64,000 bases of DNA from Ligula intestinalis (GCA_036362985.1 JAYGXS010000001.1:37332484-37396483); one strand, 5' to 3'. Numbered from the stretch's first letter, positions 36,101 through 43,985 are shown. Numbers and translations are program-made. Notes: generated by a model from the letters alone, not told the origin.

Positions 36101-37386
36101 ACTTATAATTTATATAGTCCCGGAGTGTGTAAAATCCCAAGCAGGCCTTAAATACATACCTTGTTGGCGGTATGAAACGGATTATAAACAGAATATAATG
36201 GTACTGAAAGTTAGACTACTGTTAATTTGTACGACGTGTGACTCAGAGAATTTCTTGTAGACTGTCTGAACTACCCTAATATTTGGAAACACATACAATT
36301 TATTCCGCTTCCTATTTCTGCTTAGGCCATACTATCACTATTTTCCGTTTATTTTTAAATATATTACCTGGCTGTTAAATTCTGTTCATTTACGGTAGTA
36401 TTATTTTCTTATAGTTGCTTCCTCAGTAAGTCCTTTTCGGTAGATTTAAATTAATAGGCTACTTTATAAAGCAGCTTTTCGTTCATCCGAAGAACGCAAA
36501 ATATTCGTAATTTTTCTTATCTGCCTGGTTGATCAAATAGTACGCTTACGGACGCCAAAAACGGATGCATATTCCACAGAGCTGTAATACTTCCATTTAA
36601 CTTGCTGAAGCTTTCGTCGATTGGTCAAGTAAAGTGTGGAATACAGGGTGTCCCAAAAAAATTTATACACATTGTAAGTAATTGTAAACTTGGTGTATAC
36701 TATAATTTTATTATTATAAAAACGTAAAATATTTACAAGTATCATTTCATTGTTTTTTTTCACTGAATTTTGAGTCTATTTTAAATAATGGAGAAACAGA
36801 AAGCCACTGAACCTGAATGCGCCCAAATACTAAGGGGATTGTTTCATGGTGTGTGCGATTGCATTGCTTCGCGTTATTAGCAGTGTCTGGATCAAAAGAA
36901 ACGTCAGCTTGAGAACGTGCAGTGAAAAACAATCAAATGATACTTGTAAACCTCTTTACATGTTTGAAGTGATAAAATAATAATAAACACCAAGTTTACA
37001 ATTATTTAAAGTGTGTATACATTTTCTTGGGACACCCTGTATATCTGGCAACAATGTTGCATATCTGTCGAGTAAATTCGGTTTTAGGAAATTCAACCGC
37101 ATATTCTCTCATGGTACCGCATTTGGTGTTGGGGAATCTTTTAAATTGCTGACAGCCTCTCTTCCAAAAGCGTTCCATTAATCTACATTTTCGTTTACGA
37201 CAGGGGTCTTAACTGAATTACGTAAACTGTGTTTTTACAGGTTTGCTGATCTACTTCACTTATGGATGGTGGCATAGCAGGGAAGCAACTGGTTCTGGTG
37301 AATCTGATCTTCTTTTGACCTACAAGAAAATCACTAATGAGAGCACGGATGGAGAACAGTCAACCTCAATTCCACCAGCGAACTAG
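17983..37386 (+). CDS. Cationic amino acid transporter (SLC7A/CAT family), 8 exons
   Basis: A complete spliced gene giving 630 residues, close to the 620-660 of animal CATs. These plasma-membrane carriers move arginine, lysine and ornithine without sodium. Joined exons: 17,983-18,118; 19,358-19,509; 21,732-21,913; 22,981-23,614; 32,415-32,618; 35,056-35,385; 35,925-36,033; 37,241-37,386. Every junction has GT/AG and the phases match. Signatures: LNRCLTVFDLTLLGLG before TM1, GSGVYVLTG in TM1 (residues 50-58), CYAELGSRIPK with the conserved Glu at 89, YAFIGFDAITVSGEEA, YAMPRIVYAMAADGLLP, and the CAT-type end WVRFFVWLLIGLLIYFTYGWW then HS. About 14 membrane helices are visible. Arginine uptake matters to parasites (inference). 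A glycoprotein-linked LAT is less likely because the CAT C-terminal module is present. Confidence 0.93.
18640..18770 (+). repeat. Degenerate TTAGGG-like tract (transporter intron 1)
   Basis: Repeated GTTAAGGTTAGGG, GGTTAAGGCTAGGGCTAGG and GGTTTAGG words, degenerate on the G-rich strand. It resembles interstitial telomere-like sequence but lacks perfect arrays. Confidence 0.55.
19080..19160 (-). repeat. tRNA-like relic (B-box)
   Basis: The minus strand carries GCGTGTTCGAATCACGAG with a preceding GGAGTCAGAAGG, like the anticodon-to-T-arm half of a tRNA. The rest does not fold into a cloverleaf, so it is probably a SINE or tRNA pseudogene. Confidence 0.35.
19358..19509 (+). CDS. CAT exon 2 (TM1-TM2)
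   Basis: Residues 46-96. Acceptor TTTCAG, donor GTATGT. Contains GNMAGSGVYVLTG, the glycine-rich unwound TM1 of APC-superfamily carriers, which contacts the amino-acid backbone. Also contains TM2 and CYAELGSRIPK, whose Glu89 matches the transport-critical Glu of CAT-1 (family knowledge). Confidence 0.92.
19510..21005 (+). other. Transporter intron 2, 5' part
   Basis: Intronic sequence. Small open frames near 20,109-20,436 on both strands have no motif. I see no repeat or RNA gene in this part. Confidence 0.5.
21006..21335 (+). repeat. tRNA-headed SINE-like repeat, plus copy
   Basis: One near-complete unit in transporter intron 2. The tRNA-like head has GGGCGTTAGACTCTGATCAAA and GTCGCGGGTTTGAGG (B-box-like). 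Next come a CACCACTTGAGTCCGGGCACG linker, the hammerhead block (21,101-21,147), and a tail with AGCTGCTGTCAGGACGCGAG, GGCCCAAGGCA and TTCCGTTATCAGTCGG. The head resembles tRNA-Lys by its GACTCT region (tentative). Confidence 0.75.
21101..21147 (+). ncRNA. Hammerhead ribozyme-like motif in SINE-like repeat
   Basis: GACUAG (stem I), CUGACGA core (21,106-21,112), GGCU/AGCC stem II closed by AAUA, GAAA (21,127-21,130), UGGCCA, then UUUAGUC, which re-pairs with GACUAG. Compared with the 32.9-kb copy, one stem I G-C pair is replaced by A-U, a compensatory change. Defects: a C-A mismatch at the base of stem II, and G in place of the U before the cleavage site. Confidence 0.55.
21732..21913 (+). CDS. 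CAT exon 3 (TM3-TM4)
   Basis: Residues 97-156 plus two bases of Arg157. Acceptor CTTCAG, donor GTAAAT. Encodes AGSAYAYTYIASGEFMAFVI and GWSVLLEYVLSVASVARGWS, matching the highly conserved TM3-TM4 of CATs (GSAYLYSYV..GE..AF..GW). An extracellular loop follows with NGT (residues 148-150), a possible N-glycosylation site. Confidence 0.93.
22048..22350 (+). repeat. SINE-like repeat with palindromic tail
   Basis: Begins with a hairpin: TGAACGTTCACCTGACCGC at 22,049 is repeated inverted as GCGGTCAGGTGAATGTTCA at 22,151-22,169, with GTCTGTCCCG / CGGGACAGAC inside. It then runs through a tRNA-like head (GGGTGTTTGACTCTTATCAAA, 22,233-22,254) into a ribozyme block with CCGACGA, GAUAAUAAGGC and GAAAUGGCCAUUCC. 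Family similarity stops within a few bases of the predicted hammerhead cleavage site (about 22,348). Confidence 0.75.
22430..22625 (-). repeat. Degenerate telomere-like tract (CCCTAA strand)
   Basis: CCCTAGCG, CCCTAAACTG, CCTAATCATACC, AACCCTGACC, CCTAAACCTAG and ACCTTAACTC recur irregularly, so the G-rich strand is the minus strand. Located in transporter intron 3. Confidence 0.55.
22981..23614 (+). CDS. CAT exon 4 (TM5-TM9)
   Basis: The largest exon: the last base of Arg157 through residue 368. Acceptor GAAACAG, donor GTAATC. Encodes FLGAATVIVLGLVLSC, VVTILNLSVILVATTIMF, GGMIAGAGTCFYAFIGFDAI with TVSGEEA (TM7 region, a strong CAT signature), VSLITIIFVLATSSLSLFVP and SLFTSLYAMPRIVYAMAADG. 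Codons are GC-richer than the flanking introns. Confidence 0.94.
23615..28020 (+). other. Transporter intron 4, 5' half
   Basis: Part of an 8.8-kb intron. It contains a CCCTAA-like tract at about 24,755-24,855. Otherwise there are only short open frames (e.g. 24,057-24,506 minus; 25,198-25,562) with no recognisable domain. Confidence 0.45.
24755..24855 (-). repeat. Short degenerate telomere-like tract
   Basis: CTCTAACCTAAAC, ATCTAAACTCTAAGCC, AACTGTTAACCC and TTACCC words. Weaker than the tract at 28.1 kb. Confidence 0.4.
28028..28727. repeat. 22-bp perfect inverted repeat bounding a telomere-like tract
   Basis: GCAGGAGTTTCCTTGGTAG plus TGG at 28,028-28,049 is exactly inverted at 28,706-28,727. 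Inside lie the TTAGGG-like tract and two direct repeats flanking it: AACTCCACATTTTTAGG plus TTTGTCGACAGCGATTC (28,060s) and AACTCCACATTTCCAAG plus TTTGTCGGCAGCGATTC (28,460s). This looks like a non-autonomous mobile unit of about 700 bp. Confidence 0.6.
28118..28350 (+). repeat. Interstitial TTAGGG-like tract
   Basis: The clearest telomere-like stretch: dozens of GGTTAG/TTAGGG variants over about 230 bp, such as ATTAGGGTTAACGGTTAGG, GGGTTAGGGTAAGGG and GGTTAGTGTTAGG. Perfect TTAGGG hexamers occur but never as a long uninterrupted array, so it is old or of non-telomeric origin. Confidence 0.75.
29060..29475 (+). repeat. AT-rich dispersed repeat, copy 1
   Basis: Aligns over about 400 bp with 34,395-34,805. 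Shared blocks include TTGGCTAGT, ATATGTAATTGTGG, ATGCTAAAAT(G/A)GA, AATC(A/G)AGGGAAATTCGAC and CTAAAATCA. No coding capacity. Probably a non-autonomous DNA element; neither terminal repeats nor a target duplication was resolved. Confidence 0.65.
29476..30120. other. Unassigned intronic stretch
   Basis: A 115-codon + strand open frame at 29,628-29,975 has basic composition and no recognised domain. No splice context supports it as an exon of the transporter. Confidence 0.35.
30126..30168 (-). ncRNA. Degenerate hammerhead-like motif downstream of the PLE
   Basis: On the minus strand: CUGACGC (core CUGANGA with A9 changed to C), U, GGCUUC/GGAGCC stem II around UCAUGU, GAAA, GCUC. It lies about 170 bases 3' of the PLE coding remains, where PLE terminal repeats are known to carry hammerheads. 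The A9 change would be expected to abolish cleavage. Confidence 0.5.
30370..30946 (-). pseudogene. PLE linker and GIY-YIG endonuclease
   Basis: The linker ends ATERIAAELGVGIAHRPIAT. The endonuclease has SGVIYQVPCRECSCYYTGQT plus GR (GIY-YIG core), then a stop, PRIKEHKRTVRKGD, IASHTLKEGHEFDF, a second stop, and ELLEAWVSGHNSINRHVDI with the catalytic Glu. The domain makes the target-site cut for PLE insertion. Two stops plus the upstream frame change inactivate it. Confidence 0.85.
30943..31788 (-). pseudogene. PLE reverse transcriptase, long open frame
   Basis: From FYGLPKIHKPNVPLRPIV the frame is open for about 270 codons. Motifs: MVSFDVVSLFISIP (motif A), TKGTPMGSPISSLIAELVLQ (motif B) and WHRYVDDTFVIIEH (motif C, catalytic DD intact), then QLPFLDVLVTRR (motif D/E region). 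PLE reverse transcriptases are related to telomerase. The catalytic core is intact, but the ORF is cut off upstream by a stop at 31,789-31,791 and downstream by a frameshift. Confidence 0.88.
32415..32618 (+). CDS. CAT exon 5 (TM10-TM11)
   Basis: Residues 369-436, phase 0 at both ends. Acceptor TTTTTTGCAG, donor GTGAGA. Encodes VPVVAMALFGGMAAVLTFLC, HTLAEFLSIGTLIAYTIVCM and NVCILRY, matching the CAT block with LSIGTLLAY and VLRY. The end (KDTAPTSETSALATQME) is the variable intracellular loop. Confidence 0.93.
32830..33105 (-). repeat. tRNA-headed SINE-like repeat, minus copy
   Basis: The best-preserved copy. On the minus strand: tail (CAAGGCAGAGCGGGACAGA, then CAGCGGTCAAGTGGACGTTC), a spacer (CTGACCTAAACCATCGGGAC), a tRNA-like head (GTGGCTCAATGTTTAGGGCG A-box-like; GCGAGTTCGAGGCTCGG B-box-like), a CACTTGGGGCTGAGTATGAC linker, and the hammerhead block (32,904-32,860). 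The tail-before-head order differs from the 21-kb copy, so the family behaves like a tandem or circular unit. Confidence 0.8.
32860..32904 (-). ncRNA. Hammerhead ribozyme-like motif, best copy
   Basis: On the minus strand: GACUGG (stem I), CUGACGA (invariant CUGANGA core), stem II GGC/GCC around CAAUGA with a C-A mismatch at its base, GAAA, then AUGACCAUU, in which U before the final U fits the U16.1-H17 cleavage position, then CCAGUC, a perfect six-base-pair partner of GACUGG. Stem III in the family consensus is the palindrome AUGGCCAU. The order matches type I hammerheads such as schistosome Sm-alpha (family knowledge). Confidence 0.7.
33106..34390 (+). other. Transporter intron 5, middle
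   Basis: No gene seen. Open frames at 33,195-33,763 (both strands) lack motifs. Confidence 0.4.
34395..34805 (+). repeat. AT-rich dispersed repeat, copy 2
   Basis: Second copy of the 29.06-kb repeat, same orientation, in transporter intron 5. Diverged by many substitutions and small indels, so the copies are old. Confidence 0.65.
35056..35385 (+). CDS. CAT exon 6 (TM12-TM13)
   Basis: Residues 437-546, phase 0. Acceptor TTTTCCAG, donor GTGATT. A soluble segment (KKLDVPTETISEANSAEF to RDWVPGR) precedes IVALIVYVFCALGLAAFALV and WWAVLLTLILLLIAIFSILI with MLLHIQNK. The loop is less conserved than the rest, as expected for CATs. The donor is non-canonical beyond GT, and an unspliced frame continues to 35,478. 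Confidence 0.88.
35925..36033 (+). CDS. CAT exon 7
   Basis: Residues 547-582 plus the first base of Gly583. Acceptor ATTTTAG, donor GTAAGT. Encodes VPFVPLVPCLCIFLNMCLIV and WVRFFVWLLIG, matching the VPF.P.LP..SI..N..LM and W.RF..W..IG blocks near the end of all CATs. It is short enough to be missed by length-based ORF calling. Confidence 0.92.
36644..37039. mobile_element. Foldback MITE with TA target duplication
   Basis: Begins CAGGGTGTCCCAAAAAAAT and ends with the inverse (ATTTTCTTGGGACACCCTG), each flanked by TA. The inverted similarity continues inward (GTAAACTTGGTGT / ACACCAAGTTTAC, and CAAGTATCATTTCATTG / CAATCAAATGATACTTG), so almost the whole 396 bp folds back. TA duplication and CAGGGTGTCCCAA ends are typical of Tc1/mariner-type elements. 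No transposase remains. Confidence 0.85.
37241..37386 (+). CDS. CAT exon 8 (stop codon)
   Basis: Completes Gly583 and encodes residues 584-630, then TAG at 37,384-37,386. Acceptor TTTTTACAG. GLLIYFTYGWWHSRE finishes the last helix with the CAT signature IYF.YG..HS. A polar cytoplasmic tail of about 35 residues follows. No clear AATAAA was assigned downstream. Confidence 0.93.
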
Positions 37387-39495
37387 GCTATCACGCCATT
37401 GTTGGAGCTGACCTTGAAGTTTTGCAGGAGTTTCTGTCTTTTGCGCGTCACGTTCATAGATGTCCGTCTTTCGACTCGTTTCAAAGGCTGTTGTTATCGT
37501 TTAACTTGTCTTTTCAAGCACATTTCAAGGAACGCCGTTCTATTGCCTTTTATTCTGCTATTTAAATGATCTTATGTCCATCCGTTACGTCTTCTGTCTT
37601 TCAGCAAATTCCATCTTCTTTGCAAATCAACTATTATCACAGTGAAAATTGTTTGTTCTGTTATTCGCTGGCGCGATCAGTTTTCGTAAAAGAGATTTTC
37701 ATCTTACCACTATTTGTCTTCCAAAGTGTTGCGTTTAAAACATAAGAAACTCCTTCTTACTCCCTGTATATCTTATATTCCAAGCATTTGAGAAGAAAAA
37801 CCATCATGACAAAAATAACCGCGGGCTACTGATGGAGAGCCTTATGAATATGAATTTATTCTAAAAGTAAGCAAGTGTAATTCACTGTTTTTTTGAACAC
37901 GGGCATTCGTTACCTACTTTACGACGTCCCGTCCTCTCATTTTCGGTCTATAGCAATAACATGATATGCCTACATTGAGCTCATTGCTATTTCACGTTTG
38001 CGCAAATGATTTGCAATAGATAATTGCCAGCAACCGATCAAGCAACGCGACCACATCCCTATCCAATAAGATCTGGTTTCATGCGTGCACCAATGGGGCA
38101 GGGTGAATCCGCAGAACGAGTGGAAACGCCAGTGTATCAAAAGAAAGTCAAGAATCAGCCTTTTTAGTACATTCACTCGTAACTTTAAGAAAAAGAAATA
38201 AGACTGATTGAATTGGCTAATGGCGTAAAAACGCTTAAGTTTCCTAGTCAAGCCCCACAAAATAATGTCTAAACGCTGTTTTCTTATTCAGAGTCCATGC
38301 CATGTCTCCACCAAAAAACAATCTTAATGTCCTATTGTGTGTTTATTCAGCAGTATCCCGAAAATCACACGGGAGTCATAAAGGCTAGGGCTAGGCAAAA
38401 CCTTTTCTGTTGTATTCCTGGCCCAGAAGAAAAACAGAAAAGGTTCTAATATGCCAAGCTACAACGAATTCGGAAGCAGGACGTCTGTGCATTAACATTC
38501 AAGATCATCGACCGAATAACTTTTAAGCCTTATATTCGTTACCACAAAGTTCTCTCAGCCCCACTGAATGTCCTGTTGAACAGTTACTTAAAATTGAAAA
38601 CGATGCTTAATGGAAAGCAGGGGAAGGGAAATGCAATGGGTGCCAAATATAAACGCGCTACTTTTGCGTTGTCCTTAGAAGTGTTCAAATGCATTTACTC
38701 AAAATGCACTTTGGTGAGATCCACGATCTCACGACGTCGCCGAAGCTTCACTTGAAAGCCGGTGTCGTGGAAACGCGGAGGTTTAATTGTCCTTTAACGG
38801 ATTTGACTTTGTGACTTGTGATGTAATAAGAAACTTCAAGGGTATCTGTTCGGCCATTGTTACCCCTGCCAACACATGACCCCATCGTGAGAGCGTGCCC
38901 CAGAATGGGAAAAGGGGATATATCCCTGGCAACCTTTAATTAAGGCTAATTATTATTGTAGAGGCAATATTATGCATAAATGTGCATACTCCAGCGATCA
39001 AAGAAGAAAACGTTAACATAAATCTTCAATATTTACTGGATAAAAGTGATCTTTAAGCTAATTTGAGAAATTGCAAGTGCGCGCAAATGAGGAAGCAAGC
39101 TGAATGCGCTCAATTTGATTGGTTAATTTATTTGACGTCAATCTGGCGTACTGCAGTTAGCCTGTAGGCGCCATTTTGTCCTGACGCACACCGTTGTTCA
39201 CACGCATAAGGCGGTTCTCTTCGCCGCGACTGTATTTCTGGTAAACTTGCAGACCCCTTACTGTTTTTTTCTAGAATATAGAAGACTACATCTATGAGAA
39301 CGATAAGAAGACAAGCTAAGCGTGATTATCTTGTATTTATACTCAAATTACCTTCAAATGTCGGACATCGTTGATATTCTGGTACGTAAAACCAAGCCAT
39401 GTTGATTTTTTTCACGAATGTCTTTAAATTTGTGTGTCTTATGTCTTATTTGTAGTTACTTTTGAAGGAACTAACTATACTAGAGAGTATATCGC
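37387..39495. other. 3' flank of transporter / intergenic
   Basis: Should include the transporter 3' UTR. AT-rich with no recognised gene or repeat. A 96-codon minus frame at 37,970-38,260 has no motif. Confidence 0.4.
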
Positions 39496-39499
39496 AAAA

Positions 39500-39922
39500 T
39501 GATTTAAGGCTAAGCCGGTTGAACCCTAACTACTGCGATCTTCCAAGCTCGATTACTTGGAAGAAGATAGAAGTCGTAGAAGCCAATGTAGAAGGAGATT
39601 CTATTATGTACAGAATAAATAGGAGAAGACATAACAGAAGGGTTGAGTCGGCCTGGCGTTGAGTTCAACCGTGAGAGCCACGTGGGAGAGCAGCGGCTTG
39701 CGTCCATCGCGTCCGCCGCGCACCTAAGCGAAAGGCCGAGTGAGTTGCGCCTTGCCTGCCGGGCTGTGGTAGCGTAATCAAATATCTGTCGCCAATTAGA
39801 CGAGGCGGGATTATCGATTGCCTATAAGTGTAGGCGCCAGCGGGATAGATGAATAATCACGGGTGTAAGCTCTGGCAGGGCGAAGGCAGAGTCCGTGGCA
39901 GGATCCTACGGTCCCCCCGGCA
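39500..39922 (+). repeat. Left LTR of the short LTR element
   Basis: 423 bp. Compared with the right LTR it has many substitutions and lacks a small block near GATAATACGTGGG, so insertion was not recent. Confidence 0.7.
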
Positions 39923-40026
39923 AGACCGAAGGCGGCGGTAATGGACGCCGAAGGCAGGACTGAAGCCAATGGTAGAAAAAGGCAAGGAAAACGAAACGAA
40001 GAGCGATAAGTAAGAGATACAGAAGT

Positions 40027-40474
40027 GTGTACGTACCAACGGTAGAGTTTGAAGAGTTGGTGTTACTGGCTTATGGGAGCCAGGTTGATGGGACGGTTGT
40101 GACTCGTATGAGGTTCCGTGCTGTCATGCGTGAGTCGTGTAGGAGATTGGGTATCTCGACTACGTGTGAGAGGGCCATGTTGGCTGCGTTGAACCTCAAC
40201 GGCAAATCCATGTGCCGTGTCAGTGTTGGTTGCGTTGAGTTGAGTTGAGGGAGGAGGGATACCGTTGGCAGTAGAAGAAGAATCAGAAATTGGAAAAAAA
40301 GTGAGTATATGGACACTCAAAGCGGGAACAGCTCTTCGGGATGGGGAAGGAACCGAAGCCTGGGTCAACGGGCTGTCAGCAAGTGAGCATCTCCATCTTG
40401 CTTCGCGACAGGGTGTCGGTGCTGAAGTTCTCCATTTGGCGGTCACAGGGATGACACAGGAAAAAATCAGTTGA
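40027..40474 (+). pseudogene. Internal open frames of LTR element, gag-like at most
   Basis: Two adjacent frames of 73 and 69 codons separated by a stop. The second contains VSIWTLKAGTALRDGEGTEA and WVNGLSASEHLHLAS, loosely like a gag-type helical protein. I do not recognise the family; the function is unassigned. Confidence 0.35.
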
Positions 40475-40563
40475 AACTAAGGGAGGTTGGATGTTGATTG
40501 AGCGCAGCCAGATCTGAAGTTGAGAGTTCAGATCACGTCGGGGTCACCATTAGCGCAAGGAGT

Positions 40564-41003
40564 TGTTAGGGCTATGAAGGTTTTACCCTTACTACTGCGA
40601 TCCTCCAGGCCCAGTTACTTAGACGAAGAGAGAAGTCTTGGAAAGCCAGGGAGTATGAACAGTATATTGTTTACAGAATGAGTTGAAGAATAGTTCATAT
40701 AAAGGTTGACTCGGTCTGACGTGGTGTTCGACGATGAGGATTGGGAGGGAGAGCGGGAGAGCGCCACAGCCTCACGTCCGGCGCGCACCCGGGCGAAAGT
40801 CCAAGTGAGTTGCGCCTTGCCTGCCGAGCTATGGAAGCGTAATCAAACATATGTTGCCAATTAGACGAGGCGGAACTATCGATTGCCTATAAATGTAGGC
40901 GCCAGCGGGTCGATAATACGTGGGGTAGATGAATAATAACGGGTGTAAGCTCTGGTAGGGCGAAGGCAGAGTCCGTGGCAGGGTCCTACAGTACCCCCCG
41001 GCA
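40564..41003 (+). repeat. Right LTR of the short LTR element
   Basis: 440 bp, beginning TGTTAGGGCTATGAAGG and ending CCCCCCGGCA like the left LTR. A purine-rich GCAAGGAG stretch just before it could be a polypurine tract. Confidence 0.7.
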
Positions 41004-41204
41004 GCGTGTTAAAGCTGCATTTAAGACGCTACGATTGTAGAGATTGTCGAAGTAATGGAACGAATGACAGAAGTCCAATTTCATCGCTTTCTGGTAAAAT
41101 GTGCGCGACAATTAATGACAAGTGAAGTTCCGTGAAGCCGCATATTGATAGAATTAACTATTAGGGCGGCCTTACAAAAGCCTTCGCAAGCAGTAGTTTG
41201 CAAA

Positions 41205-41625
41205 CCATAACCGCGTCAACAATAGGCTATCGATCGGCCTATGTGCGAGCTAACACTTCGAGCTAGACAATCAATCGATCATTTGAATTTCTAGCTACAT
41301 TTACTCACTGAGCCAAGGGCCAATGGGACAAGCCACTACCTCAGGAGAAAATCTTATTGGCTCAAGGGACGTCGTTGACATACGTTTGTTTCCCTAAATT
41401 TGTTGTACACAGAACACTCAGAGACTTCCACTTTCCGCACACTTCCTGTTGTGTTTTCTCTTTTGGGGCTCACATGCGGCGTAATTAGACGGCAAATATT
41501 CTGGCATGGGCCTCCGTTACGACAATTTGGTGACACATTACGCGATAATATCTCGGCCTTGGCTTCCGTTATAACATTAACCAGTGTCAAGTTCTGTGCT
41601 GTGGATACGACAGGTAATTTCATTT
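41205..41625 (+). repeat. Dispersed repeat family B, copy 2
   Basis: GGCTATCGATCGGCCTATG, CAATCAATCGAT, TTATTGGCTCAAGGGAC, TTGTTGTACACAGAACACTC and CACATGCGGCGTAATTAGACG blocks in the same order as the 53.5 and 58.0-kb copies. The CCGTTACGACA..TTGGTGAC block downstream resembles an LTR-to-primer-site junction (inference). Confidence 0.6.
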
Positions 41626-41873
41626 GTCTTTTAACTAGCCTTCTTTGCATTTTCTCCATATCCGTAGCATCATTATTCTTTTAAGTCACTTGCATTCGTA
41701 ATTTACCTTTGTTTCCCAATAACATTCTGGATGAACCCTCGAGTTGCTTTTCTTAGTCGATTTTGAAGTAATTTCTGCTTCAAATAACTCGTCGAATTGA
41801 ATCGTGTATCTTTCTGTCAGATTTTACAAACCGTACCAGTTTACCTCTAAGCAAACAATTCCTTCTTTTCCAG

Positions 41874-42230
41874 AAACCATCTGCATATGGTGAAAGCGAT
41901 GCTTCGTACACTTACGTTAGAAGAGCCGGGCAACCGCATCACAGGGCAAATGTGACTACGGAAGTAGTGTTAGTGCCCATCTTTAGGTATTTTTCTATAT
42001 GTACTTGAACAAAAAATTCTGAACATATCTTATCTCTATATAAATAAAACTAGAGTGACGCCTTTCAATAGTGATTTGTTCAAACTCCTTTATCACCTGT
42101 TTACTTTACTAACCAACAGATTTCTATTATTGTAGGAACCAGCTGTGGAAAGAAAAAGTGATGATTCCCACGAACTGTGCCATTGGAGGACGAAAAATAC
42201 TATTTACTGTACACATTTTTCTCATTTATT
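41874..42230 (+). other. Possible unplaced exons
   Basis: A TTCTTTTCCAG acceptor at 41,873 opens a frame (KPSAYGESDASYTYVRRAGQ..) to a GTAGTG donor at 41,964. An acceptor at 42,134-42,135 opens an in-phase frame starting EPAVERKSDDSHEL. Both are polar and charged like real protein. They lie 4.5 kb after the transporter stop, belong to no gene that I can identify, and could be chance. Confidence 0.2.
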
Positions 42231-42279
42231 TTTTCTATCAGTAAATTACTCACCACCCTCAATAACCGCATTTTGTTCG

Positions 42280-43985
42280 TCCTGCCTGGTTGACGAGACA
42301 CCATAACAGGCAACTGAAGAAGAAGTATAGGAAATGGAAGTTATTCAGGAAAACTGGGTCACCAGTACACGTCGAGGAATTCCGACGCCAAAGAAATGCA
42401 GTAAAAAAATCAATGCGCCAGGCCAGGAAAAACTATGAAACAAGAATCCTCCAACAGGCGGAAGAAAAGCCCAAAATTATATTCCGCTATGTAAACAGTA
42501 GATTAAAAACAAGGATCCTGTCGCATTACTTAAGAATGATGATGGCGGAGAAGTCGTTGAGAATGACGAGAAAGCCGAGTACTGTAGCCAGTTCTTTGCC
42601 TCGGTATTCACTAGGAAAACCGAGCTTCATTTTGATAATGCCAACAGTGCTGTTGTAAACGCCGGTCCAGCACTTCATTCTCTACTATCTCCAACATCTG
42701 TAGTAGAGAGGGAGCTGCAGAGCCTCAAAGAAGCAAAGTCATCCGGTATAGACAATATACCACCCAAGTTCTTGAAAGAATTAACAAGCGAACTCTCAGA
42801 ACCCCTAGCACATATCTTTCGTTCTTCATTTGAACTAGGAAAACTGCCATCTGAATGGAAAACGGCAAATATTTACCCGATATACAAGGGTGGAGCCCGA
42901 ACGAAGGTCAACAATTACCGGCCCGTCAGCTTAACTTGCATTTGCTGTAAGGTGATGGAAACGATAGTTAAGAAGACAAAAATGAAGTACTTGGAGGAGA
43001 ACAACCTACTGTCAGGGCTCCAACACGGCTTTAGAAAGAACCATTCTTGCCTTTCCAGCCTTTTACTTTCCACTGAGCAGTGGACTCGCGCACTAGATGA
43101 AAATGGTAAGGTTGACGTCATCTATACGGACTTCAAGAAGGCATTCGACAGCGTCCCACATAAGCGTCTAATGTATAAATTGTCAGAAATTGGCATAAGA
43201 GGAAACCTGCTGGCATCGATCACAGATTTTCTCACAGGGCGATCGCAAACTGTGTGCATCGGAGACTCAAAATCAAACCCTACATCTGTTCTGAGTGGCG
43301 TCCCCCAAGACCCTGTCTTAGGGACACTGCTCTTCCTTATCTATATCAACGACTGTGTTAACGACCTGGGTTGCAGCCCTATCATGTTTGCCGACGACGT
43401 CAAACTCTGGAGAGCCATCAGGTCTGACGCCGATAGGAAAGCGCTTCAAGAGAGTCTCAATCGACTTAGCTGCTGATCTGCTCATTGGCTTTTAAACTTC
43501 AACGTTATTAAGTGTGTGGTTTTAAGACTCTATGCTAGAAGGACTGATGAGGAGAACGATTCCTTCGAATACCTCCTCGATGGGCACCCGCTTTCAAATT
43601 TGAACGAACAGAAGGATCTCGGTGTTTGAATAAATTCCTCACTTAAACCATCTACTCAGTGTGTTAAGGCAGCTAAACGCGCGACACAGGTGCTGTTTGC
43701 GATTAGGCGGGGATTCGTCAACATTGACAAGGAAGATGTGGTCCTCTCAGATACTGTTGACATTTATAAAACACAAACTTGATTCTCATTTGCTAAGAAA
43801 CTCTGGCAGATGTAATGAACAAAGTGTCAGTAGCAGCACCTTGCTACTGGCTCACACTTATCGCTGATGTTAAGCCTACATTTGTACATTTGTTTTATGT
43901 TCTATTGTTACGGTGGACCTATTACGCGATTTTAGTTATGAATAGGGAGCTCAAGGGCGACAGCCTTCTTCCCTTAATAAAGTGA
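42280..43985 (+). mobile_element. Non-LTR retrotransposon, 5'-truncated (CR1/Jockey-type RT)
   Basis: Starts inside the ORF upstream of the reverse transcriptase with a basic linker (KKYRKWKLFRKTGSPVHVEE..RQARKNYETRIL), continues through the polymerase (42,772-43,476) and thumb, and ends with an FIKHKLDSHLL tail (about 43,765-43,800) and a CCCTTAATAAAGTGAC 3' end. The endonuclease is missing. Frameshifts occur near 42,550-42,760, a stop at 43,474, and an apparent deletion near 43,765. It lies between the two host genes. Confidence 0.85.
42772..43476 (+). pseudogene. Reverse transcriptase of the 42-kb non-LTR element
   Basis: A 234-codon open frame: LPSEWKTANIYPIYKGG and NNYRPVSLT (fingers), QHGFRKNHSCLSSLL, VDVIYTDFKKAFDSVPH (motif A), SGVPQDPVLGTLLFLIYIND (motif B) and PIMFADDVKLWRAI (motif C, catalytic FADD intact). 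The invariant QG of motif B is QD here, a likely inactivating change. The frame stops at 43,474-43,476. Confidence 0.88.

Larger units (their letters stand above)
39500..41003 (+). mobile_element. Short LTR element (LTR pair with about 640-bp interior)
   Basis: Two direct repeats, 39,500-39,922 and 40,564-41,003, both begin TG and end CA. They share long blocks such as GTGAGTTGCGCCTTGCCTGCC, AATTAGACGAGGCGG, ATCGATTGCCTATAA and GGGCGAAGGCAGAGTCCGTGG. The interior has two open frames (40,027-40,248; 40,265-40,474) but no protease, reverse transcriptase or integrase. No matching target duplication was found. This is best read as a non-autonomous LTR element; strand is assumed. Confidence 0.75.
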
